Below are positions 33,913 through 44,400 of a stretch of 64,000 bases of DNA, one piece after another. The stretch covers positions 73,293-137,292 of the forward strand of contig JAPTJF010000042.1 of the NCBI GenBank assembly GCA_029339195.1. The letters are read 5' to 3'. This DNA comes from Micractinium sp. NFX-FRZ (Eukaryota; Chlorophyta; Trebouxiophyceae; Chlorellales; Chlorellaceae). The notes beneath the pieces were generated by a model. It searched no databases and was not told where the DNA came from. It saw only the letters and a program-made list of their open reading frames with translations. A program made the position numbers and the translations under genes. How positions within the stretch are numbered: position 1 is the first letter of the stretch; each line of letters begins with the position of its first letter.

Positions 33913-36275
33913 ACAGCCACAGCCACTGGTCCAGCCACGAAGCAATGCACAGACATCCCCAACGCCATCGCCGCCTGCACATCCGCAGCACCAGCACCAG
34001 CACCAGCACCAGCAGCAGCAGCAGCCCTCTGAGTCGCAGCAGCAGCCGCCGAAGAAACGGGGGCTGCTGCTGGTCAGCCGAGCGTCTGTGCCTGGGCAGC
34101 AGCAGCCACCGCACACCGCTGCCCGGGTGCCAGCCACATCGCTGGGCAGGGTGCCGCCAGCGGCGGCAGCCTCATCGCCAGCTTCCCCACCAGCCGAGGC
34201 CCTGGCAGCTGCAGGCGGTGCTCCGTGTGATAGCGGGCAGGACGAGCCCATGCCCAGCCCCAGTTGCGGCGACTGGGAGCCGCCGCAGCCGATGAGCGGC
34301 AGCGGCTTGCCTTCCACCTCCTGTGACGCTGCCCATCGCCCGGCAGCTGGTCAACCTCAGCAGGCGCAGCAGCAGCGCCCCTCTAGCAGCTCCTCAGCTG
34401 GCCCAGACGTGGACGAGCACTTTGTCACAGCCAGGCGCCCAGGCGGCGGCACCGCTGCTGGCGGCAGGCAGCAGCAGCGCACCGTGCGGGACTGGAGCGA
34501 GGACGAAAGCAGCAGCGGGGATGAGTTCCCCACGCCCAAGGGTGAGAAGCTAGCAGTGGCGCATGGGCATACCTGCTCCAGCCCAGGCAGATAAAACGTG
34601 TGCCCTGCATGGCTCTCTTGCCGGCAGGTGTTAGCACGGCACTGCCGTGCAACGTGATGGCTGGCCCCTCTGCAGGATGCAGATTCTGTCAATGTATAGC
34701 TTTCTGTACACACCACAATTCTACGACTCTGCCCTTTGCGTTCCCTGCAGGCCAGCGCAAGCAGGCTGCGGGGCTGACGGGGCTGACGCAGCTGGACCCT
34801 GCCTCCTTGGTCATCGCCCGCCCCAAGCACTCTGGCAGCACAGCCACCTGGCGGTGCGTGGGGTTTGGGGTGACACAGCCCGCCTGCCATCCTGCCATCC
34901 TGATAGCCTGCCGCCGTGGTCTGCGCCATGCTGGCTTGCTGCCTGCCTGCCCCCCGCTCTGGCCCCGCGCTTGGTAAAGCAGTGGCGCATGGACGTACGC
35001 ACAGCATGCAGCCCATGCATTGCCCCATGTCCTCGCCATGCAGCAGCGGCGACGCCAGCAGCGGCGTCCACGGCATCAAATTCCTGCAGCGCCCTCCCCG
35101 CGGCAACGGCGTGCGCGCCCACCACCCCACGCTGGCCAACCTGAAGGGCGTGCACTTTGCTGAGCAGGTGGGTCTCACAGGAGGTGCTGAGCAGTCAGTG
35201 CAGGGTGCCTGTGATGTCGCTAAGCTCTTGCGGGTACAGGGAAAGCGAGAGGGTGGTGGGGTGTGCAGCTGGGCTTGCCCTCTCTGCCCCCCCACACCCC
35301 CCACACCCCCACCCCACTGACCCTCCCCCACCCCTTCCACCCCCACCCTTCCCACGCCTACCCTGCACGCCGCTCTCCCTGTGCAGGTGCAGGTGGCCAC
35401 AGCAGGCGGCCTGATGCTGTCCACCAAGGACAAGAAGACAGCGGTGCGGCTGCAGCCTGGGGGGCTGACCGAGGAGGAGGCGGAGGATGACGACTTCAAG
35501 GCCGCCAGCAGCAGCAGGCGGGTCAGCAGCGGCAGCACTGCCAGCGCTGCCAGCAGTCGCGCGGCGCCGGAGCCGCAGCAGCGGGGCCACGGGCAGGTGC
35601 AGGGGCCTCAACAGCAGCAGCAGCAGGAGGCGGTGCTGGCAGAGCCTGCGACTTTCTACCAGCTGCCTGACGGCACCTGGTGGCTGGAGCACTACCGCCT
35701 GTACACCGCCGAGCAGGCGGAGGCGGCGGCTGCGGCGGCGGGGCAGGCGCTGGTGCTACCGGCGGGGTACGACCGCGGCTGTGAACTGCTGCGGTCGGTG
35801 GCACGGGGGCATGCGCCCATGACTGACATTGCAGGTGGGTGGGGTTGCCGGTGGGTGGGTGCACAGGCGGTGGTCGTTGCATGGGTAGGGATGGAAGGAA
35901 CACCCGTTAGAGGGCACAACCATGCCCTGCCTGTGAGCACTGTTTCGCCTGTGCGGGATGTGGATGTGCACACAACGATATAGCAAGATGCTGTTTGTTG
36001 GATTCGCAGCAGATGGGTGCACTACTGCCCCAGCCAGGCATCCCACCACGTGCCCACCCGTCTCCCCGCTGCCTCCCCGCTCGGTGCTCCCACATGCAGG
36101 CGGGGTGCAGGTGCGGCGCCTGAAGCAGGGCAGCTCCATGCTGCGCCTGAAGGGCGGCATGGGCGGCGGCGGTGCTTCAGGCGCCCGCTCCTACTTCTGG
36201 CGCCTAAACCTCGACACATCCGTATGGCGTGTGGTCACCGACCGGCCGGCTGCTGACTATGTGGCCGTGGAGTGA
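31982..36275 (+). CDS. BRCT-domain, Gln/Ser-rich nuclear-type protein with three RDWS[DE]DE motifs
   Basis: Six exons, 1088 aa: 31982-33389, 33534-34541, 34751-34853, 35044-35167, 35387-35834, 36100-36275; phases agree. Residues about 22-118 form a BRCT domain (ELVLTGTGFFGAARTAIREL, YCGDLTRGRTTHLV, DIPCVPLSWLLDII), a phosphopeptide- or DNA-damage-associated fold. A long disordered region rich in Gln, Pro, Ser and Ala follows, with pure Gln runs from CAG tracts (33026-33056, 33880-33910). The acidic motif RDWS[DE]DE occurs at residues about 452, 533 and 788. The C-terminal 250 residues are better conserved in composition (TFYQLPDGTWWLEHYRLY, SYFWRLNLDTSVWRVV) but unrecognised. A DNA repair or chromatin role is inferred from BRCT only. 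The start at 31982 was chosen just before the BRCT fold; the frame is open to 31787. Confidence 0.8.
33026..33056 (+). repeat. CAG tract encoding poly-Gln in the BRCT gene
   Basis: About ten consecutive CAG codons in exon 1. Similar shorter GCA/CAG tracts occur at 33184-33214 (poly-Ala frame) and 33880-33910 (poly-Gln). Confidence 0.95.
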
Positions 36276-36422
36276 GGGGCTGCCTGAGAGCTGGGAAGCT
36301 CTGTGCAGCAGCACTGTGGCGCCTTTGACAATGTGTACGGGGGCTGGGTGCTGAGGGAGGCCAGGCTGGAATTCAGTCTGCAATGCATGCTTGCAACAAG
36401 GCATCATTGAGGGTGACGACGA

Positions 36423-36427
36423 TGTAA
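36423..36427 (+). terminator. TGTAA polyadenylation motif after the BRCT gene
   Basis: TGTAA lies about 150 nt after the stop codon at 36275. TGTAA is the usual poly(A) signal in green algae. The next gene is convergent and its stop codon is at 36528, so the two 3' UTRs are close together or overlap. Confidence 0.6.
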
Positions 36428-36527
36428 AATAGAAGGAGCGCTGAATGGGATCAGGGGGGAATGTATCGCACAGAAGTCAGAACAAAGGAGTGGAAGGGCT
36501 GCTGCAGCACACAGATTGGGGCCATGA

Positions 36528-39013
36528 CTACTGCGCCGCCACGGCTGGCACTGCAGTGCGACGCCCTGCTGCTCCTGGCGGCGGCGGCAGCAAGTCCTCC
36601 AGATCTGCCAGCTTGCCGCCCGCGCTGCTGCAGCCGCCACCGCCGCCGCTGCTGCTGCCGCCGGCCAGCCCCAGGCGGCCTCCCTGCTCCAGCACCAGCT
36701 GCCCACAGGCGCCGCTGATGTCCTGCCCCTTCTCCTGGCGTATGGTGCAGTTGACCCCGTACTGGTAGCGCAGGATGGCGTGGAAGGCGGCGGTGGCGCC
36801 GTCGGCGGGTGCCGAGAAGCTGCGGGTACGGGGGGCGTGGCGGGGCACAGGGGGCTGGTTGCACATGCTGGGGCGCGCTACTAGGCCCCAGGATGGGACC
36901 AGGGTTGGGTTGGACCTTCACCCACCACCCCAACACGCCTCACTGCTCGCACCATCCGCACCTGATGCTGCGGCTCGGATTCTGGTCCCACGACGGCATC
37001 AGTCACCCGACCACCCATCGCCCCTCCCTGCACCCACCCCATCCCATCCCACCCATGCGTCCGCACCTGATGCTGGGGCTCAGAATCGGGTTCCAGGGGA
37101 TGAGGTTGACCAGCACGTCCCGCCCCTTGAGCAGCGCCCCCAGCTGGTGGGCGTGCTCCTCTGTGCAGTTCACATCCGGCCCCAGCATCACATACTGCGG
37201 CATATTAGAAGGCACAGGGTGAGGGTCACACTCAGGCTGAGGGGTGGGGGAGGCCTGGGGCAGACAAGGGCCAGGGTACTGCCAGTGGAAGAGTGTTCCT
37301 GGCGCGCCAGCGGGCCCCAGGCAGGCACCCCAGTGAGGCTCTGGTTGGGTGCCAGCGCCCTAGCAGCCTGACAGCCTGAAAACCTAAGCTGCTACACACC
37401 GGCGCACCTCTACAAACACGCTCTGCTTGGTGCGCTGTTGGTACTCATCCACCGCTGCCATGAGCCTGCAGGGGGGCGGGAGGGGCCAGTAGGAGCGTGT
37501 GCCCTCAGCAAAAGGAGGGGGAGGGCACGGAGGCACAGAGCGAGGCGGGACGATGCAGGAAGAGGCGCGCAGGCGATGAGAGGAGCACGGTGGGTTGGGA
37601 GGGAGGGGACGACAAAGCGGCAACAGGGTGAGGGTGAGCCCACGCCACTGGGGCATGCCGCCGTCGGTGCCAAGCAACCGTGGGTATGCCGGCACTTCTC
37701 CACCACACCGCGACCCACCTGTCCAGCTTGGCACCCTTGGCGATGGGCACAAAGAGTGCTGCACCGAACCGTGCCGCATGCCCATTAACCCCTGTTCAAC
37801 ACCTGCAGCCAGCAGCACCCGCCCACCTGTCCAGCTTGAACGCCTTGGCGCTGGGCACAATGGTCTGGCGCAGCTCCTGGGTGGGGGCATGCAGGGACAG
37901 CGCCAGGCTGCGGGCGGGCAGGGGAGGGTAGGATGACGCAGGACAGGCGGGATGAGGAAGGGGAGGGTGGGGGCGCAGACGGGCTGCGGTGTGGCAGGCG
38001 CACACCGAGGAGCAGCTTCCCTGGCCCCTGACCGCTGGCTCGCTCAGGTGCACCCCAAGCCCGCCTCGCCTTCTGCACGACACTCCCACAGTCGTTGCGC
38101 AGCCGGCACATGCACCACGCCAACCTGCCTCTAACAAAGAAGTTAGGCCCTCACTGATGCCGTCGAACATGACCACCCTGCCGCAGGCCCCCAGCACTCC
38201 CTGAGGTTTGCAACCTTCACACAAACACACGCCTGGCGCCCTGCATGCTGCTGCCCATCCACAGCAGGCGCGCAAGCCCGCCTGCCCTGGCTTTGCAACA
38301 CACAACGCCGACGGCATGCGCGCACCCTGCCTCTGTCTTGCCCTCCGCCCCCCCCCGACCCACCTGACGCCCGGCATGTCGTCTGCCATCTGCAGCAGGC
38401 GCGGCACCACGCCCACCGTGCTGACCGTGACCTTCTTGCGGCGCAGGCCAAAGCAGCGGGGGTCGGTCATCATGCCCACCGCAGACCGCACCGCCTCGTA
38501 GTTGTTCAGCGGCTCCCCCATGCCCTGCAGCGGCGTGAGTTGTGAGTTGGGTTTACTGATTGCAGACACACACTGCTTCGCCGCAAAGAGTGGGAGGGTG
38601 GGGAGAAAGATGCATGAGGTGTGCTGCGTTTTGCGCTGACTGGGGTATGCAAAAGATTCGGATGTTCCAGATGCGGGCACAGAGGGCGGGTTGGGCACCA
38701 GCTGCTCCTGTCCCACGGGCACTGGCCGTACCTGACAGCCCACCAACAAGTGGAAACACAAACACACACACACACACAACCATGCTGACAGCCAAGCGCC
38801 CAGCCCTGCCAAACCCTTCACCGTCAACCCCTGCCCTCCCACCCCCCTCACCATGAACACAATGTTGCGGATGCGGGCCACGGCCGAGGCATGCACCAGC
38901 TGCTCAATGATCTCCCCAGCCGTCAGGTCGGCGGTGAGTCCCATGGTGCCCGTGGCACAAAAGGTGCACCCCATGGCGCAGCCCACCTGCGGGAGGAGAT
39001 GAAGGGGCACGGG

Positions 39014-39052
<39 letters not shown>

Positions 39053-41022
39053 ATGTGTGCGTGCATGTACGCCAGTAGTGTATGTCGAGGGACCGGCCCG
39101 TGCAGTTGGGTGGAGGAGGGAGGGCAGGCACATGGAGGCCAGCGGCGGCGGTGCGCAGCGATGAGTCTGCATGCCTGACGCCCCATCCCTGCCCGCCAGC
39201 TGTGCATGATATCCCGGGTTTGACACCCCATGGCGGCCGCCCTTGTCAAACAATAAAACTACCCGCCCCTCTCGAGCACACGCACGCTGAGCCATCCCTG
39301 CTGGCCGGAGAGAGCCTGCCAGCGCACTGCCCCCTGTCCTGCCCCCGTCGAAAGCCGGTTCCCCCCCCCACACAAAGGCCTGCCAAGACTTGATCAAGGC
39401 AGGCAGGTTGCAGGGCGCACCTCTGAGGAGACGCAGAGCGTGGCACGCACGCCTCCCTGCAGGGCAAACGCCTCCCCCAGGCTGGACACAGCGTCGTGGA
39501 ACGCGTCCTCCTCCTCCTCTTCATCATCATCTTCATCTTTGTTCGCATGCCCCGCATCCGCATGCGCTGCCGCCGCTGCTGCTGCTGGTCCCTGTGCCGC
39601 CTGCTGCACGTCTTGCTGCTGCTCCCCCTCTGCTGCCTCCTCCTGCTGCTGCTGCTGCGCTGCTGGCGGTGCGTGCGCCGCGCCCTGCTGCAGCTGCTGC
39701 TGCTCCTGCTGCTGGGTGTCTGGCTCGCCAGCGTAGCGATCTACAGGGCAGCACAGGCAAGTGTGCGGAACAGGTTGGAGCACTGCAAGTGTGCCAGAAA
39801 TGCAGTAAGGTCCGCAACACTGCTGCTGAGTGAGCGGGTGTCCAACTTGGACCTGCAGCACCATACTGCAGAGAGCAGCAGGGCGGCTGGCATGCCACCC
39901 GCCATCACATGCATGCGTCACCCAACTGGCTGTGAAGGTTTGGCTCGAGTGGCCCGATGCCAGCGGCACGCCAACCCCATCAATTCATTCCCCAGAGCCC
40001 AACAAATCTGGCAGATCCAGCGCACGGCCAGCCTGCTCATGCACCCCCCCACTCAGCACCCCGCATGCAACCTCATGTCAGAATCATGACCACAACCCAC
40101 AGGCAGCACCACGCCCGCTGCCATATGTTGCCCCGCTGCCACCCTGCAGCCGCCGTCAGCCACCCAGAACAAACTCACGGGTATACACAGGCAGCCCCCA
40201 CCTGTGTTGTCATATGTCATGATGACAGCCTCCACCTGCAGCCCGTCCTGCAGCTGCACCAGCAGCTTGGTTGTCTCGCCGTCCGAGCTGCGCTGCGCGC
40301 CGCGCAGGCGCGTCGTGAACAGCGCAAAGCCAGCGTCCAAAGCGGCCACAGCGGCCTTGGGCAGGTCAGGCACATCGTGCCAGGTGGAGCCGGGGTGGCG
40401 GATCAGGTGGCTGTATGGCGGGGGAGGGGTCAGCCCATGGGGTCAGCCGGAGGGAGCACAGTTGGAGCGTGGAGGCTGGCGGCACCCCGGCGGCTGGCAG
40501 CAGGCAGCGGCGGCGGCGGCAGCAGCAGGTAGGCGGTTGGAGTGCGATGGTCTGTTCAGACGGTCCTCGGTTCGACCTTCCTCCCATTTAATCGTGCGGC
40601 TGCTTGGCGCCTGCCCGGCCAGCGCACCTGTACATGCGCGGGATGTGGTGCGTCTTGGCCCCAGCCGCTTGGAAGGCGGCCTCCACAGCGCGCTGATCCC
40701 ATATAGACTGCGGGGAGAGCACGCGCCGCTTGCCCATGCTGTGCCCACCGCAAGCTTGCTCGTCGGAGAGGCCCTTCACTTGCTGTGAAGGCTGTAACGT
40801 GAGTGTGTGTTGTGGTGTGTGTTTCACACAGCGAAATCCCGCACCATGCATGCATCCCCACCAGGTGGGCGGCGCCGCCAGCGGGGCGCCCGCCCCGCTG
40901 CACCACGCCAAAGCACAAGATGCAGGCTGCTCCCTGTCCACCTGCACATGGTGCACGATTGCCACGTTGTTCAGGTCAGCGCCGGTCACATATGCATAAA
41001 GCAGGGATTGCCAAATTGGCAT
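36528..41022 (-). CDS. RlmN/Cfr-family radical SAM methyltransferase, plant type
   Basis: Probably methylates C2 of an adenosine in organellar 23S rRNA or tRNA. Ten exons, 514 aa: 41022-40942, 40707-40628, 40410-40202, 39740-39421, 38986-38852, 38524-38364, 37907-37827, 37465-37408, 37194-37067, 36819-36528; phases agree. The radical SAM Cys triad is CAMGCTFC (Cys233, 237, 240). The two extra Cys of RlmN are present: RATLCVSSE (about 226) and DISGACGQL (about 456). GMGEPLNNY and STVGVVPRLL are further family blocks, and order and spacing match plant radical SAM proteins related to RlmN. About 80 residues of Gln/Ala/Glu/Asp-rich sequence (residues about 127-205) are inserted before the catalytic domain. 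The first exon (41022-40942) is uncertain: it is in frame, but no transit peptide is visible, so upstream exons may exist. Confidence 0.9.
37714..37751 (-). repeat. Intronic copy of an exon end plus donor in the radical SAM gene
   Basis: The exon ending at 37827 reads PSAKAFKLDR with donor AG|GTGGGC. About 110 nt downstream the intron repeats it as PIAKGAKLDR with donor AG|GTGGGT. Use of the copy would add a segment containing stop codons or shift the frame, so it is treated as non-coding. Confidence 0.8.
39013..39055. repeat. (GTGC)n microsatellite
   Basis: About ten GTGC units lie in the intron between exons 39421-39740 and 38852-38986 of the radical SAM gene, followed by GTGCATGT variants. 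Confidence 0.9.
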
Positions 41023-41432
41023 TCAGCGTGTCCACCATAGGTTGCTGTGCGTTTGAAGTACCTCCTTCTGAAGCCGCTGCCGCGGCCAGTTGGTGCTAAG
41101 CAGCAGACAAGAGGGCGGTGCAGATGCCTCCCTTCCTGGACACTTGTCCGCAGAAAATCAAGTAGGTCATGGACTCCTCACATGCCCTGACAACGCACCG
41201 CAGGGGGCGTAGGCAGGACGGGCAGCGCGCGTGACATGCCCGCCTGGCGCCGCCGACACGCCGCTGCATCCTGGCAGGCACGCGCACGCTCCTGCTCCTC
41301 GCTGCCACACGTGCACTTCTGCCATCCCGCTGAAGGCAGGTAGCCAACCAACCGCGTCAAAAATGAACTGCTGAGCCTGCACACGCTGCAAGGACACCAG
41401 CACGTGCACAGAGGTGCTCGAAATGACTTCAT
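41023..41432. promoter_or_regulatory. Divergent intergenic region between the radical SAM and U-box/rhomboid genes
   Basis: The two start codons point away from each other. No clear core promoter element could be picked out. Part of this stretch may be an unrecognised first exon of the radical SAM gene. Confidence 0.4.
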
Positions 41433-44400
41433 ATGGCAACGGCGCACCTAGTGCCCCTCCGCTGGCTGGTGAGTGGTCGTGTCGGCCCGCGCCATTCTCC
41501 TGGCTCGCGCTGTGGGCCCCTGGCCAGGGCGGGCGCCAGCATTGAACGGAACCCTTGCCCTCCCGCGCCTGCTGCAGGCGGCCTCGGCAGCCTGAGCAGG
41601 CTGGGCGCTGGCGCCAGCAGCTCCTCGCCTGCCGCGACTGCCTCTGCAGCTGCCGCCCCCACCTGCCACGTCGGCTTGTACACCGACCTCCTGCACCGCG
41701 CCGGCGGCGACCACGGGCTGGTCAGCCTGTGGCTGGCAGAGATGGGCTTCAAGTGCGAGCCTGGCGTCGCGCGCGCCGCATCGGAACGCCTGCGCGAGCA
41801 GGGCCGCTCCCGCCGAGACGGCAGCGAGGAGGAGGGCGGCGGCATCAAGGCCGTGGGTGCTGCACCCAGCGGTGCAGCTGGCGGCGTGCTGGCCTCCGCA
41901 TGGAGCAGCCTGACCGCCACGCATGGCAGCCCCGCCAAGGCGGATCCGCTGAAGAGTGCGCCAGGTGCGGTGCGGTGCTGGGCAGCAGCATGCGGGTGCT
42001 GGCGAGGCGCCGCGGTGCAACATGGCCTTGATGCCCCTTTGGCTGGTTGTATGTGTGCCACTTGCTCCCAGCACCCACCCGTCTACACTGCTTCGTTCTG
42101 TATCCCTCCTGGTGCAGCCGCCATCACGCCAGGTGCTGCCAGGGCGCCCGGCGGCGATGGAGCTGGCGACCTGGACAGCCGTGCAGCAGCAGCCGGGGCC
42201 CCCAAGCACTTCTTCTGCCCCATCTCTCTTCAAATCATGCGGGACCCTGTGGTGGTGCCCACTGGCCAGACGTGAGGCTGGGCTGGGCAGCGCTGGGCGG
42301 CTTCCATGCTGTGCTGCTGTCCCGCTGTGATCACAGCTGGCAGGGGAGAGAAGCTGGAACGGAAGCTGGGACATGGCTGCCTGCCGCGCTGCCTGTGAGC
42401 TTGTGGTTCAGCACCCAGAGGCATATGGGTGCTCATGCTCAGGCGCGTACCGCCCTGCCCTGGCTGCTGCCCTGCCTCCTGTTCGCAGCTACGACCGCCC
42501 CTGCATAGAGCGCTGGCTGGCACAGGGCAGCAGCCCCACCTGCCCCGCCACTGGGCTGCCCATCTCGGCGCCCGTGCAGCTGGTGCCAAATGTGGCACTG
42601 AGGAACAGCATTGAGGAGTGGGCAGAGAAGCATGCGCCCTGGCTGCTGGTGCGCTCCTCCTGCATGTGCTTAGATTTCCATGCCACATGCAAGCACGTGC
42701 GCCTTGCCTCGCACCCGTGAGCGCACGCCTCTGTGTTTATGTCTGCATCCAGCATACAATGATGTGTGCAACGCTCGTGCCTGCCGCGGTCCAGCTCACC
42801 CGCCTGTGCCCGCTGCGGCGCCGACCCCGTCCCGCCTGCCGCGCTCTCTCGCCCCGCCCGCAGGACCAGCACCGCCGTGTGAAGCCGGTCCCCAAGGAGG
42901 ACTCGTTCACAAACATGCCGCCCGCCAGCACGGTGACCGACCCCGACCTGGCGCTGGCCATCCGGCTGCAGCAAGAGGAGCTCCAGCGCATCTCAGAGCA
43001 GCGGCGGGCGACAGCTGTGGGCGGCGCCGGCGCCGCCATGGGTGCTGCAGGCGCCGCGGCGGGCGGCGCGTTGCCGCAGCGGCCAAACATGGCTGGCCCG
43101 CCGTCGTCGCGCGCGCCCTCTGCCGCCGGCAGCATGCGGCACGCGCCCAGCAGCCACGGCAGCCTGCGGCAGCAGTACCCGCCGCCGCAGATGTACGGCG
43201 GCCCTGCCCCGGCGGCGGTCGCTGCGGCGGCGGCGCCCGTGCGCCGGCGGCAGTGCCTGACCCTCACCACCCTGCTGCTCATGTGCACCACGGCCGCCTG
43301 GATTGCGCTGTTTGTGGTTGCCCTGGCCAAGAACAGCTGGAACCTGGGTGAGAGGCGCGGGCCTGCCTGCCTTGGGCCCATGCCTGCCTTGGGCCCATGC
43401 CTGCCTGCCTTGGGCCCATGCCTGCCTTGGGCATCTGCTTGCCTGCCGTGCCTGCCCTGCGGGCGTGGCTGCATTGGTTCGCCAGATGTGCGCACATGCC
43501 TGCAGTGGGTGCTGAACGTAGCTGCCCCCCTGCTCGGCTGTGATGCACGGCGGACAGCGTTCTGGGCCTGCTCCCGCAGCTGCCGGCTTGCTTGCATGCT
43601 GAGGAACCTCCGGCGGCGTCACCCTGCTGCGCCACCAACCGCTCCGGCTGCCACGGTGTGTGCTGTGCAGGCGACCTGAGCCTCAACCCATGGGCGGGCG
43701 CCGACCAGGCTGCGCTGCTGGCGGTGGGTGCCCAGGAGGCGTCGCTGGTGGCCACCGGCGGCCAGTGGTGGCGCCTCTTCTCGTCGCCCTTTGTGAATGC
43801 GGGGGTCATTCAGGTGCGCTGGGTCCGTCTGTGTGTTTTCTCTCCCCTCTGCCTGGGTGGTTTGTGAGTGCGGGAGCCCCACAGGTGCCTGACCTGGCAC
43901 GCTGCGCTGGGCTATGCCGTGGCCGCTGGCTGACTGCATGGTGGAAGTCATGAGTTGATGCGCTTGCACAACACGGCACAGCCTGTCCAGGCAAGGTGAG
44001 CTGCCCTCTGCCCTACCCTGCCCGCCCTGCACCTACTCTCACAGCGTCCCTTGCCCTCCCCTGTGCTCCACCCGCCCGCAGCTCCTGTTCAACATGTCGC
44101 TCCTCTGGACGCTGGGGCGGCACCTGGAGTCGACGCTGGCAGCTCAGCACCCCGGGCTGTGCCTGGCCGCCATCTACCTGTCGGGCTGCTGGGTGGGAGC
44201 CCTGGCCAGCGCCAACCTGAACGCGTACTACGTCACCTGCGGCGCCTCGGCGGGCGTGGCCAGCCTGCTGGGTGAGCTGGCGCGGCGCTGCTGGTGCTGC
44301 CGCTGCTGCACCCGCTGCTGCTGCTGTTGCAACAGCCGCTGCTGCTTCTGGTCCCGTGCCCCTGCTGCTCGTCGAGTGCCAGTTCTTCTGGAGATGGCCG

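Noticed and set aside
41448..42374. 308-codon minus-strand frame opposite the U-box exons
   Set aside because: Antisense to a clear U-box and without any domain similarity.
44270..44400. CTG-rich stretch that could be an extended rhomboid exon (poly-Leu/Cys)
   Set aside because: It follows a good GTGAGC donor, breaks the rhomboid alignment and lies in an intron; the frame works without it.
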